Shown: in pieces, positions 15,097-22,720 of the stretch
Numbering within the stretch: the first letter of the stretch is position 1
Layout of the letters: each line of letters starts with the position of its first letter
Source of the DNA: CBDUBS01 sp965365445
GTDB lineage: Bacteria; Bacteroidota; Rhodothermia; Rhodothermales; DASSAV01
NCBI GenBank assembly: GCA_965365445.1
Contig: CBDUBS010000046.1
Location: 1 to 22,720, forward strand
DNA length: 22,720 nucleotides
Reading direction: 5' to 3'
Position numbers and translations under genes: made by a program
The notes under the pieces: generated by a model
What the model was told of the DNA's origin: nothing
Databases searched by the model: none
What the model saw: the letters and a program-made list of their open reading frames with translations, nothing else

Positions 15097-15429
15097 ATGA
15101 ACATCACGATTACGGATAGAGCACTCGGCCAGATCAGGGCCATCGCGGCCCGGGACGGCATCGACACCAGGGACACGCTGCTGAGGGTAGCGGTCGTACC
15201 CGGCGGGTGTTCGGGATTGACGTACGACTTGGGTTGGGATACGACACGCCAGCCAACCGACGAAGAATTGACCATCGGTGATCTGCACCTGGTTGCCGAT
15301 GCCCGGAGCTACCTGTACATCGAGGGCTCCGAACTCGACTTTTCGGATGGTCTCGAAGGCAAGGGGTTTCACTTTGCCAACCCGCAGGCCATACGGACGT
15401 GCGCTTGCGGAGAATCGTTCGGCCTGTGA
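15097..15429 (+). CDS. A-type iron-sulfur carrier protein (IscA/SufA/ErpA/HesB family)
   Basis: The protein has 110 residues from ATG 15097. It has ITITDRALGQIRAIAARDG, then LLRVAVVPGGCSGLTYDLGW with Cys38, and ends with CACGESFGL giving Cys102 and Cys104. The three cysteines are in the family's C-x63-C-x-C arrangement and bind a cluster or iron. The usual C-G-C pair is C-A-C here, a mild change. Members pass iron-sulfur clusters from the SufBCD scaffold to target enzymes. It is divergent to the suf operon and shares its 200-bp upstream region, so joint control is likely. A TTG at 15082 could extend the start by five residues. Which member of the family it is cannot be settled. Confidence 0.92.
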   Translation: MNITITDRALGQIRAIAARDGIDTRDTLLRVAVVPGGCSGLTYDLGWDTTRQPTDEELTIGDLHLVADARSYLYIEGSELDFSDGLEGKGFHFANPQAIRTCACGESFGL

Positions 15430-15433
15430 ACCT

Positions 15434-15925
15434 TTACGTGTCGGTTCGACTCCACTGCACGCGGTTCCCTTCTACGATGCCATAGGTATCTGCAAACCCG
15501 GCCGGGGTTTCCACGACGTATTGCGCCGGACCTGCCGACTCGACCGATTGAGGCGAAAACGGTTTCGTATACTTCGCGATACTGACGACCTGCGAGTCGG
15601 CATCCACGAAGAAAATGTCGAGAGCCAGTGGTGTATTGGCCATCCAGAAACTCTGCGGCTCCTGTCGGGGGAAGAGGAACAGCATCCCGCTTTTTTCGGG
15701 CAGCGACTTCCGCTGCATCAACCCTCGAGCGCGGCTCGAATCGGTATCGGCGATTTCGATATCTATGGCTACGATTTCCTGATCCGCACGCAGGAACGAC
15801 AACCGGCCGTCCCGGCGAAACGCAATGCCCGGCTCGGATTCGGCGGTAGTTTGCCGGTCATCTTCCTTCCGGTCGGAAGAACAGGAAGCCAGCAAGACGA
15901 TGAAGATCAGGAGTAAACCCCTCAT
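15434..15925 (-). CDS. DUF192 lipoprotein, second of a tandem pair
   Basis: The protein has 163 residues from ATG at 15925. It starts with MRGLLLIFIVLLASCSS, a lipoprotein signal with lipobox LASC (Cys15). The DUF192 (UPF0127) core shows SSRARGLMQRKSLPEKSGML, then SFWMANTPLALDIFFVDADS, TKPFSPQSVESAGPAQYVVE and AGFADTYGI. The function of this family is not known; it is generally found in exported or membrane-attached proteins. It lies 16 bp after its paralogue and is probably cotranscribed with it. An upstream ATG at 15955 would overlap the previous gene and lengthen the n-region. Its 3' end is four bases from the end of the convergent carrier gene. Confidence 0.88.
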   Translation of the reverse strand: MRGLLLIFIVLLASCSSDRKEDDRQTTAESEPGIAFRRDGRLSFLRADQEIVAIDIEIADTDSSRARGLMQRKSLPEKSGMLFLFPRQEPQSFWMANTPLALDIFFVDADSQVVSIAKYTKPFSPQSVESAGPAQYVVETPAGFADTYGIVEGNRVQWSRTDT

Positions 15926-15941
15926 GGGTATGCAAACGGAT

Positions 15942-16493
15942 TTATCGTGACGCATGGCGATCGATGTTCCAGTGTAACCGCGCTCCCGGGTTGATTCCGG
16001 CCTGTTCGGTAAACCCTGCTCGTACCTCTACCACGTACTTTGCCGGCCCCGTGGAAGACAGGAGAGAATCCGAGAACGGACGGGTGCGCCGTATGATGTT
16101 GACCACCTGGGAATCCGCGCCCACGAAAAGGATGTCGAGCGGCAGCGGGGTATTTCGCATCCAGAAATGCTGGACGGTATCCTCATCCATTATGAATAAC
16201 ATGCCGCTTCTAGGTGGGAGGGACCGGCGCTCCATCAGGCCGCGGGTGCGCGAGGAGTCCCCTTCGGCTACCTCGATCTCGATGGTGGAGAGCAATTCCC
16301 CCTCCGGGTTGATGAAGTCGAGCGTGCCCTCCGGTCGGAAAGGGATTTCGGTCCGTACCACCGGAAGCTTCCCCTCCTCCCGGCGACATCCGCCGAAAGC
16401 AAGGGCCGCCATCGTAAGCAGTGCGATTAAAGGAATGGCAAGGGGTTTCGTCGGCACGCGTCGGGTCGGTTTGTTGGAATGGGCGCCTGTCAT
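15942..16493 (-). CDS. DUF192 lipoprotein, first of a tandem pair
   Basis: The protein has 183 residues from ATG at 16493, which overlaps the hemW stop by four bases (ATGA), so coupling to hemW is likely. A positively charged n-region (TRRVPTKP) precedes the hydrophobic stretch IPLIALLTMAALAFGGC, whose Cys36 is the probable lipidation site. The DUF192 core has SSRTRGLMERRSLPPRSGML, HFWMRNTPLPLDILFVGADS, TRPFSDSLLSSTGPAKYVVE and AGFTEQAGINPGARLHW. It is clearly paralogous to the next gene over the whole exported domain. No catalytic motif is known for the family. A longer frame to 16544 lies within hemW and was rejected. Confidence 0.88.
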   Translation of the reverse strand: MTGAHSNKPTRRVPTKPLAIPLIALLTMAALAFGGCRREEGKLPVVRTEIPFRPEGTLDFINPEGELLSTIEIEVAEGDSSRTRGLMERRSLPPRSGMLFIMDEDTVQHFWMRNTPLPLDILFVGADSQVVNIIRRTRPFSDSLLSSTGPAKYVVEVRAGFTEQAGINPGARLHWNIDRHASR

Positions 16494-17665
16494 TGTTCCT
16501 CGGCAGGGCTTCCCGTCAGGAGGCGCATCGTGACGGCGTCGCACAGGAGCTTCCCTCTACCGGTCAACCGAACGATACCCTTACGGATGGGCTCGATCAA
16601 TCCCTGGGTCTCCAGCCAGGCGAGATCATCAATTTTTTCGAAAAGCAAATCCACACCGTACCGGGTTTCCAGAATTTCCAGGTCGAGCCCTTCGCCGGTG
16701 CGCATCCGGAGCATGATGTACTCATCGGCCAGCGTATCGGGGTGAAGGCGTTCCTGCGTGTCCAGCGGTAGCTGGTTCTGTTCGATAAGGGCTTCATACC
16801 GGCGCAAATTACGTACGTTCGCCCATCGTTGGGCAGACGATGACAACAGCGATTTCCACCAGAAGGAATGTGCGGACGGACCGAACCCCAGGTAGTTCCG
16901 GTGCTCCCAGTAGGCCCGGTTGTGAACCGAGTGGCATCCGGGCAGGGCGTAGTTTGATATCTCGTAATGGTCGAATCCCCGCCCCGTGAGGTATTCCATC
17001 GTAAATCGGAACCGCTCCGCGTACGTCTCTTCATCGACCGGCCTCACCAGCCCGCGAGCTACTTGTTTGTGCAACACCGTTCGCTCCTCTACGGTCAACC
17101 CGTATACCGCCAGGTGCGGCGCTCCGAACCCGACGGCCTTCTCCAGGTTAGCGGCCCAGTGTTCGGGCTCCTGGCCGGGAATGCCGAAAATCAGATCCAG
17201 ACTGACGTTTTCGAACCCGGCGCGGCGGGCGAGCGAGATGACTTCGGCAGCCTGTTTCGCAGAGTGGCTGCGGTTGAGGAGTTGCAGGTCGCTGTCAAAA
17301 AAGGATTGCACGCCGATGCTGAGCCGGTTGACGCCCAGTGCATGAAGCCCGCGCAAGTAATCGAGGTCTGCATCGCCCGGGTTCATCTCCAGCGTAATTT
17401 CCCGGGTTGGGCCTGTGTCGAAATGTCTGTGGATCGTGGTCAGGATTTGCGCCAGTTCCTCTTCCTGGAGGAGGGAAGGAGTGCCTCCACCGAAATAGAT
17501 CGTTTCAACCGGTTCCTGCCGCCCGTAGAGGGTTCCATAATATTCGATCTCGGCGCAGATCGCCCGGATGAACGGCGCGTGCGTCTTCTGCGTCGTAACG
17601 AAGTAGAAGTCGCAGTATGTACATCGTTGGGTGCAGAAGGGAATGTGCAGATAGATGCCGGCCAT
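16490..17665 (-). CDS. hemW: Radical SAM heme chaperone HemW
   Basis: The protein has 391 residues. The radical SAM motif is CTQRCTYCDF with Cys11, Cys15 and Cys18, placed at the N-terminus after GIYLHIPF. It continues with TIYFGGGTPSLL, LEMNPGD, GVNRLSIGVQSFFDSDLQLL and FENVSLDLIFGIPGQ. The C-terminal HemN_C part has YEISNYALPG, HNRAYWEHRNYLGFGPSAHS and a winged-helix-like end. The short N-terminus, with the motif beginning at residue 11 and without the longer HemN N-terminal extension, points to HemW rather than coproporphyrinogen dehydrogenase HemN. HemW binds heme and helps insert it into respiratory enzymes. It lies 70 bp after trkH and overlaps the first DUF192 gene. Confidence 0.93.
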   Translation of the reverse strand: MAGIYLHIPFCTQRCTYCDFYFVTTQKTHAPFIRAICAEIEYYGTLYGRQEPVETIYFGGGTPSLLQEEELAQILTTIHRHFDTGPTREITLEMNPGDADLDYLRGLHALGVNRLSIGVQSFFDSDLQLLNRSHSAKQAAEVISLARRAGFENVSLDLIFGIPGQEPEHWAANLEKAVGFGAPHLAVYGLTVEERTVLHKQVARGLVRPVDEETYAERFRFTMEYLTGRGFDHYEISNYALPGCHSVHNRAYWEHRNYLGFGPSAHSFWWKSLLSSSAQRWANVRNLRRYEALIEQNQLPLDTQERLHPDTLADEYIMLRMRTGEGLDLEILETRYGVDLLFEKIDDLAWLETQGLIEPIRKGIVRLTGRGKLLCDAVTMRLLTGSPAEEQ

Positions 17666-17735
17666 TCAATTCAGTCCTGAAAACGTCGCTTGCGGAGGTA
17701 TGGGAAATCTACCGGTGGTGTTTGTTCCGCAGCGC

Positions 17736-19253
17736 TCAGCGGCGCCAGAACGCCGGGACGAAGAGAACGAGGACGGTGAATATTTCCAGACGCCCCGCCA
17801 TCATCAACAGCGAGAGCACCCATTTGCCGAGCGGCGGCACCAGGGCGTAATTTTCAGTCGGACCGAACGATCCGAATGCCGGCCCTATGTTGCCGATACA
17901 GGAAATCGTGGCTCCGAAGGCGCTCTGCAGATCGAGTCCGAACAGCGACATGAGCGCAGTACCCAGCGCCACCAGGCCAAAGTACAGCGTGTAAAACGAG
18001 AGCACGTTACGCATCACGTCCTGCGAAACGACATGGCCGCTCAAACGGATCGGCAGGATCGCCTGCGGGTGTACGAGCTGGTTGATCTCCTTGTACGAGT
18101 TCTTGAACAGCAATACGTGGCGGATGATTTTGATGCCTCCGCCTGTCGAGCCGGCCATGCCGCCGACGAAAAAGAGCAAAAACAGAGCCCCGATGGCCAG
18201 CGAGCTCCAGATCTCGTAATCCGCCGTTCCAAACCCGGTCGTCGTGATGATGGAGACGGCCTGGAACGCTCCGTAACGCAATGCTTCCATAAAGGACGAG
18301 TATCCCTCTGCGGTGGCGGCGGGGCCCTGGTGTGGCAGCAGCGCCATAGACGGACGCCATATGCCGAGCGTGACCAGCAATGTGGCTGCCAGCACGATGC
18401 CGGCGTACACCTTGAGTTCCGTGTCGTGCAGGATCGAGCCGGTTTTACCCCGGAGGGCCCGGTAGAACAGCGCGAAGTTCATGCCGGCCAGAAACATGAA
18501 TACCGTGATCACCCAGTCCACATAACCGGATTGAAAGGCCCCTACGGAGGCGTTTTTCGTCGAGAAGCCGCCCGTCGCCATGGTGGCGAACGCGTGGTTC
18601 ACGGCTTCGAAAAGGGTCATTTCGGGCAGAAGTAAAACGGCTTCCAGCACCGTAATCCCGAGGTAAATGAGCCAGAGTCGCTTGGCCGTTTCGCGCACCC
18701 GGGGGGTTAACTTATCGGCCGACGGCCCGGGAACCTCCGCCTTGAAAAGCTGCATACCGGCCACACCGAGAATCGGCATGATGGCCAGGGTCAGCACGAT
18801 AATGCCCATCCCGCCGAGCCAGTGAGTGAGGCTGCGCCAGAACAGGAACGACTTCGGGATGTCTTCGATCTGCGGGTTGTCGCCGCCTCCGAGCACCGTG
18901 GCGCCGGTCGTCGTGAAACCGCTCATCGTCTCAAAGAATGCGTCGGTATACGACGCGAACACGCCTCCCAGTACAAACGGCAACGCCCCGAAGATGGACA
19001 GGACGAGCCAGGCCAGCGCCACGATGGCAAAACCCTCCCGAATGCGTAGCTCCTCCTCGTCCTGCCCGAGTCCGCCGCCAACGTACCATCCCCCCGCCCC
19101 CGCAGCGAGAGCGAGGAGCGCCGCTACGCCGAAGCTCCACCAGCTCGGTTCGTTGTAATACACCCCGACCAGCATCGGCATGACCAGCGACAGGCCCAGG
19201 AAGAAGAGCAGGGCTCCAACCGTTCGGCTAACCGCCTTGATGTTGAGTAGCAT
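17736..19253 (-). CDS. trkH: Potassium uptake protein TrkH/KtrB family
   Basis: The protein has 505 residues and is highly hydrophobic. It has four pore-loop filter regions of the superfamily of K+ transporters: TTTGATV (114-120), TMATGGFST (224-232), ITTTGFGT (336-343) and CIGNIGPAFG (452-461). Each filter glycine is present. The HWLGGMGIIVLTLAIMP segment and the MAGSTGGGIKIIR segment are also typical of TrkH. It transports K+ into the cell across the inner membrane and needs the cytosolic TrkA ring for gating. trkA lies just upstream (96 bp gap), so the two form one transport system. Length is close to typical TrkH (about 480-500). Confidence 0.96.
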   Translation of the reverse strand: MLLNIKAVSRTVGALLFFLGLSLVMPMLVGVYYNEPSWWSFGVAALLALAAGAGGWYVGGGLGQDEEELRIREGFAIVALAWLVLSIFGALPFVLGGVFASYTDAFFETMSGFTTTGATVLGGGDNPQIEDIPKSFLFWRSLTHWLGGMGIIVLTLAIMPILGVAGMQLFKAEVPGPSADKLTPRVRETAKRLWLIYLGITVLEAVLLLPEMTLFEAVNHAFATMATGGFSTKNASVGAFQSGYVDWVITVFMFLAGMNFALFYRALRGKTGSILHDTELKVYAGIVLAATLLVTLGIWRPSMALLPHQGPAATAEGYSSFMEALRYGAFQAVSIITTTGFGTADYEIWSSLAIGALFLLFFVGGMAGSTGGGIKIIRHVLLFKNSYKEINQLVHPQAILPIRLSGHVVSQDVMRNVLSFYTLYFGLVALGTALMSLFGLDLQSAFGATISCIGNIGPAFGSFGPTENYALVPPLGKWVLSLLMMAGRLEIFTVLVLFVPAFWRR

Positions 19254-19349
19254 AACGTTGACGTAGGTGGGATCCGTTCTTCACATCTATCCGGTCCACT
19301 TCCCGAACGGAACCCGTTTCGGGTGGCATGCCCAACTGCTTGCAGCGGC

Positions 19350-20699
19350 TTACCGAAAATAGCGCTCGATCTCCGCTAGCTGGTCCGGCAGGACGAACAG
19401 GATGATCCGGTCGCCGGGAACGATGTGCGAATCGCCGGTGGCGATCTCGACCCCACCGTTCTGGTGGACGATAGAGCCCACGAGCACCCCACGGGGTACG
19501 GAAAGCTCTTTCAACGGTTTGTTGGTAATCCGAGCCCTGCGCCCGGCCTCCACCTCCAGGATTTCGGCGTCCAGGCCGGGCACGGTTGCCACGCTAAGTA
19601 CGTGTTTGCCGCGAAGGAAACGTAAAATCTCCCGAGACACCGCCAGCTTCTTGCTGACGGCGGCATCCAGCCCGATGGATTGGGTAAGGGGAACGTAAGC
19701 CGGTTTGGATAGCAGGGCCACCGTTTTCTTCACGCCGAGGTGTTTGGCCATCAGGCAGCTTACGAGGTTCGATTCCTCGTCCGCCGTGACGGCTACGAAG
19801 GCATCCATCTCGCCCAGCCCCTCGGAGGCCAGCAAGTCGATATCCGTTGCGTCGCCGTGGATCACCATGACCGAAGGCAGCTCCCCGGCCAGGGCCTCTG
19901 CGGTGGTGCGGTCCGGCTCGATGAGCTTGACGCGCTTTTCTTTTTCCAGGCCGAGCTGCCGGGCGACGTGGCCGCCGATCGAGGTGCCCCCTAGAATCAT
20001 CACGTGCTGCATACGCCGCTCGGACTTACCCATCAACCGGGCCACGTGGGGTACGCTATCGGGTCGGGTAAGCACGAAAACCTGATCGTTGGCGCGCACC
20101 CGCTCGTTGCCGCGCGGGAGGATGGTACGAATGCCGCGCACGATGCCCATGATGCGAAACGTCAGATCCGGAAACTCCGCGGCCAGCTCCTGAAGCGACT
20201 TTCCCAGGACCGACGACCCCGGATCGATCCGGATGCCGACCAGGTGCAGGCGCTCATCGCAGAACGTAAGTACATCGGTGGCGCTGGCCCGGCGAATCAG
20301 CCGGGTGACCTCCGCCGCCGCCGTCTCTTCCGGGTGAATGATCAGGTCGATGCCGAAATCGACGGCCCGTATGACGCTCCGGGCCCGCGAAAGCTCATCC
20401 GATCGTACACGGGCTATCGTGGTTTTCACCCCGAGCCGGTCCGCCATCATGCACGCGATCAGGTTGACTTCGTCCACCGCCGTCACGGCGATCAACATGT
20501 CGGCGCGGCGGATCTGCGCTTCCTCCAGCACGGTAGCGGAGGTGCCGTTGCCATGCAGTGTGAGCACGTCGAGGCGTTCGCGGACATTTTCAATCGTATC
20601 CGCATTGGCGTCGATGACTACGACGTCATGTTGCTCTGCTGCGAGAATACGCGCAACATCGAACCCTACTTCGCCCGCTCCTACGACAATGGCCCGCAT
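19350..20699 (-). CDS. trkA: Trk potassium system regulatory subunit TrkA
   Basis: The protein has 449 residues from ATG at 20699 and contains two RCK modules. The first opens with MRAIVVGAGEVGFDVARILA (G-x-G-x2-G at residues 7-12, acid Asp30 at the end of the second strand) and has an RCK_C part near 145-215. The second opens with HVMILGGTSIGGHVARQLGL from about residue 232, where the glycine motif is GGTSIG, a weaker form, and ends with its own RCK_C (ITNKPLKELSVPRGVLVGSI). TrkA binds NAD(H) and/or nucleotides and gates TrkH. A start at 20735 would add 12 residues ahead of the conserved fold and was not chosen. It is first in a - strand run with trkH, hemW and DUF192 genes. Confidence 0.95.
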   Translation of the reverse strand: MRAIVVGAGEVGFDVARILAAEQHDVVVIDANADTIENVRERLDVLTLHGNGTSATVLEEAQIRRADMLIAVTAVDEVNLIACMMADRLGVKTTIARVRSDELSRARSVIRAVDFGIDLIIHPEETAAAEVTRLIRRASATDVLTFCDERLHLVGIRIDPGSSVLGKSLQELAAEFPDLTFRIMGIVRGIRTILPRGNERVRANDQVFVLTRPDSVPHVARLMGKSERRMQHVMILGGTSIGGHVARQLGLEKEKRVKLIEPDRTTAEALAGELPSVMVIHGDATDIDLLASEGLGEMDAFVAVTADEESNLVSCLMAKHLGVKKTVALLSKPAYVPLTQSIGLDAAVSKKLAVSREILRFLRGKHVLSVATVPGLDAEILEVEAGRRARITNKPLKELSVPRGVLVGSIVHQNGGVEIATGDSHIVPGDRIILFVLPDQLAEIERYFR

Positions 20700-20851
20700 G
20701 AAATCCCAATTCCGTGTTACCTTGTACCTGGACATCCCGCCCCGGGAAGATAATACGTTATTTTCGGACAGGCCGGAAAACGATTCGTACCGTCCCTCCG
20801 AATTTGGGCAACCGGATCATTCCATTTCCTCACTCACCCTCCATCGTACCG
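20700..20851. promoter_or_regulatory. Divergent promoter region between trkA and the Kef-type gene
   Basis: This 152-bp gap is the only place from which the trkA operon and the antiporter gene can both be started. It holds an AT-rich island (GATAATACGTTATTTT, about 20750-20765), while its flanks are GC-rich. The island includes GATAAT on the + strand and TATTAT on the - strand, possible -10 boxes, but I could not match convincing -35 boxes. Confidence 0.35.
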
Positions 20852-22720
20852 ATGACAGGAGAACCGGGTTACTTGCTGGTAGGCGCGTTTACCTTTCTCT
20901 ATGAAATGGTGCTGCTCTTTATTGCGAGCGTGGCCATTGCCTACCTGTCGTACCGGGTTCGGCTCGTCCCGATCATCGGTTTTCTTCTGGCCGGAGTGGT
21001 TATCGGCCCGGGCGCGCTGGGCCTGGTCGACGATCTGGAACTGGTCAACACGCTGGCGGAGATCGGCGTCATTCTGCTTTTGTTCACCATCGGCGTCGAG
21101 TTCAGCCTGGCGAAACTCTCCCGTATCGGGAAAGCCATTTTCGTAGGGGGCGGCCTTCAGGTTATTCTTAGTACGGCCGTCGTGGTAATGCTTCTCGTTC
21201 CGTTCGGCATATCCTGGAAGGAAGCTGCTTATACCGGTTGCCTCGTGGCCCTCAGCAGCACCGCCGTCGTGCTCAGCCTGCTCGGTGATCGAGCCGAAAC
21301 CGATGCGCCGCATGGCCGGCTATCGCTTGCTGTGCTGATCTTTCAGGACCTTGCCATCATCGTGATGGTGCTCCTGGTGCCGATGCTGGCGGGTACGGGG
21401 GGCACGCCGCTGGAAGTCGTTTTCGTGCTCGGCAAAGCAGTGCTGCTCATTGCCCTCGTCATTGTGCTCGCCCGCCGGGTTGTCCCGTGGGTCATGGAGA
21501 AAATCGCGCAGACCCGCCGTCAGGAGTTGTTTTTGCTGACGGTCGTTACGATCTGTTTCGGTACGGCCGCCCTTTCGAGCCTGGCCGGGGTCAGCCTGGC
21601 GCTGGGCGCGTTCCTGGCCGGGCTGGTAGTCAGCGAGAGCCGCTACAGCGAGCAAGCCATGAGCGAAATCCTTCCCCTGAAAACCATTTTCAATGCGGTG
21701 TTCTTCGTGTCCGTCGGGATGTTGCTGGATGTCGGTTTCGTGGTAGCCAATCCGCTGCTCGTTCTTGGCGTGGCTGTCGGGGTCGTGCTCATCAAGCTCC
21801 TCACTACGGCAGCCGGCATCCTCGTGCTGGGCTACCCCCTCCGGATCGCCGCCGCGGCGAGTCTTGCGCTGGCGCAGATCGGAGAATTCTCCTTCGTGCT
21901 CGAGCGAGCAGGGCGGCTCGCCGGTCTGGCGCCCATGGGTCTCGAGACGGCAGGAGGGCAGACCTTCATTGCCGTAGCGGTGCTGCTGCTGCTCTTTACC
22001 CCTTCGATGGTTCAGGTTGCGCCGCGTTTCGGATGGATGCTTTCCCGCTGGACGTCCGACGCGGAGCCGGAATCCATGAAGCCGTCCGAACCTCCTTCCA
22101 TCGAAGACCACACCATTATCGTCGGATATGGGCCCGCCGGGCGCCGCCTCGTGCAGGTACTGAAGGATAAGGGCATCCCTTTCAAAGTCATCGAGATGAA
22201 CCCGGCTTCCGTCAAGGAGATGGAGGAATACCGGATCTATGGGATATACGGCGACGCCGGGCGCCGTCACATCCTCGAACTGGCCGGAATCGAACGGGCC
22301 AAACTCCTCGTTATTGCCGTGAACGACTCGGTGGCGGTGCCGCGCATCATCCAGCTTGCCCGTTATCTCAATCCGACCCTGGAGATCATTGCCCGAACGC
22401 GCTTTCTGGACGATGTGGAACCTCTGCATCGGGTGGGCGCAGACATCGTGGTGCCCGAAGAGATGGAGACCACCGTGCGGCTGTTCTCCCACGTGCTCGG
22501 CGCTTACATGGTGCCGGCCGAGGAAATCGAGCGGCAGGTGCGCACCCTCCGTAAAGAGGACTATCGGGTCGTCCGGGGAAGCATCCAGGAAGCGCACCTC
22601 ATGGTGCTACAGGGGCTGGATGAGGACGGCCTGCACACCCGGGCCGTCGCCATACGGGCGGGTGCCCCTGCCGCCGGGAAATCGCTTGAGGAGCTGGCCC
22701 TGCGCCGCTATGTGCACGAT
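20852..22720 (+). CDS. Kef-type CPA2 cation/proton antiporter with RCK domain (3' truncated)
   Basis: The frame opens at ATG 20852 and stays open for 623 codons to the window edge, so the C-terminus is missing. Residues about 15-400 form the CPA2 membrane domain with about 12 segments, seen in VPIIGFLLAGVVIGPGALGL, EIGVILLLFTIGVEFSL, VALSSTAVVLSLLGD, LAVLIFQDLAIIVMVLL and ASLALAQIGEFSFVL. An RCK_N Rossmann domain follows with IVGYGPAGRRLVQVLKD (G-x-G-x2-G at 425-430), then an RCK_C part from about 576, cut off. Such proteins exchange K+ (or Na+) for H+ under nucleotide or ligand control. Ion specificity is not readable. It faces the trkA-trkH genes, suggesting paired control of potassium. ATG 20906 is an alternative start but would cut into the first helix. 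Confidence 0.93.
   Translation, partial: MTGEPGYLLVGAFTFLYEMVLLFIASVAIAYLSYRVRLVPIIGFLLAGVVIGPGALGLVDDLELVNTLAEIGVILLLFTIGVEFSLAKLSRIGKAIFVGGGLQVILSTAVVVMLLVPFGISWKEAAYTGCLVALSSTAVVLSLLGDRAETDAPHGRLSLAVLIFQDLAIIVMVLLVPMLAGTGGTPLEVVFVLGKAVLLIALVIVLARRVVPWVMEKIAQTRRQELFLLTVVTICFGTAALSSLAGVSLALGAFLAGLVVSESRYSEQAMSEILPLKTIFNAVFFVSVGMLLDVGFVVANPLLVLGVAVGVVLIKLLTTAAGILVLGYPLRIAAAASLALAQIGEFSFVLERAGRLAGLAPMGLETAGGQTFIAVAVLLLLFTPSMVQVAPRFGWMLSRWTSDAEPESMKPSEPPSIEDHTIIVGYGPAGRRLVQVLKDKGIPFKVIEMNPASVKEMEEYRIYGIYGDAGRRHILELAGIERAKLLVIAVNDSVAVPRIIQLARYLNPTLEIIARTRFLDDVEPLHRVGADIVVPEEMETTVRLFSHVLGAYMVPAEEIERQVRTLRKEDYRVVRGSIQEAHLMVLQGLDEDGLHTRAVAIRAGAPAAGKSLEELALRRYVHD

Noticed and set aside
16490..17665. 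Calling the radical SAM gene hemN (coproporphyrinogen dehydrogenase)
   Set aside because: The cysteine motif begins at residue 11, without the longer N-terminal part of HemN, which fits HemW.
21320..22597. A 425-codon open frame on the - strand opposite the Kef-type gene
   Set aside because: Its product is a low-complexity run of His, Gln, Asp and Arg, the usual look of an antisense frame, and the + strand has a clear antiporter.
1..22720. Mobile element, phage, toxin-antitoxin or defence system
   Set aside because: No transposase, integrase, nuclease or terminal inverted repeats were found, and every recognised gene is of a chromosomal housekeeping or envelope type.

Overview
The window is about 22.7 kb of moderately GC-rich, gene-dense bacterial chromosome. 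Nothing in it marks a mobile element, phage, CRISPR array, rRNA or tRNA. A secreted GWxTD-domain protein, a secreted S9 peptidase, small secreted DGDG-repeat proteins and a SUF cluster ending in sufT, together with weak or absent Shine-Dalgarno sites at many starts, fit the Bacteroidota/Rhodothermota branch (Rhodothermales-like). This placement is inferred from gene content, not from a marker gene. No stretch longer than about 225 bp lacks a gene.

Region 1 (1-6491, + strand) holds cell-envelope and export functions. In order: the C-terminus of a PBP1C-type peptidoglycan synthase, a half-size EamA transporter, a secreted S9 prolyl-oligopeptidase-family peptidase, a CDP-alcohol phosphatidyltransferase (probably phosphatidylglycerophosphate synthase type), the signal-recognition-particle receptor FtsY, and a secreted GWxTD-domain protein. 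Two hairpins and a candidate promoter separate ftsY from the GWxTD gene.

Region 2 (6696-7785, + strand) is a pair of small secreted proteins of unknown function. One carries acidic DxDGDG calcium-binding-like repeats joined to a basic Gly/Arg-rich tail. The other is a small exported protein I recognise only as a conserved family without a settled function. A strong 14-bp hairpin lies between them.

Region 3 (7808-14896, - strand) is a full SUF iron-sulfur cluster assembly operon, transcribed sufB-sufC-sufD-sufS-sufE-sufT with tight spacing and one ATGA overlap. A Gfo/Idh/MocA-family oxidoreductase follows at its 3' end. A divergently transcribed A-type iron-sulfur carrier (15097-15429) shares the upstream region of sufB. 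That region holds a TTAGA-N5-TCTAA dyad that is a good operator candidate.

Region 4 (15434-20699, - strand) is transcribed trkA-trkH-hemW and then two tandem DUF192 lipoproteins. Across a 152-bp divergent region lies a Kef-type CPA2 cation/proton antiporter with an RCK domain (20852 to the window end, truncated). Potassium uptake (TrkAH) and probable potassium or sodium/proton antiport (Kef) are therefore arranged back to back.

Most of the window is housekeeping. The least explained parts are the two secreted proteins in region 2, the DUF192 duplication beside hemW, and the dyad in front of the SUF operon. I did not find convincing evidence of an undescribed multi-gene system.
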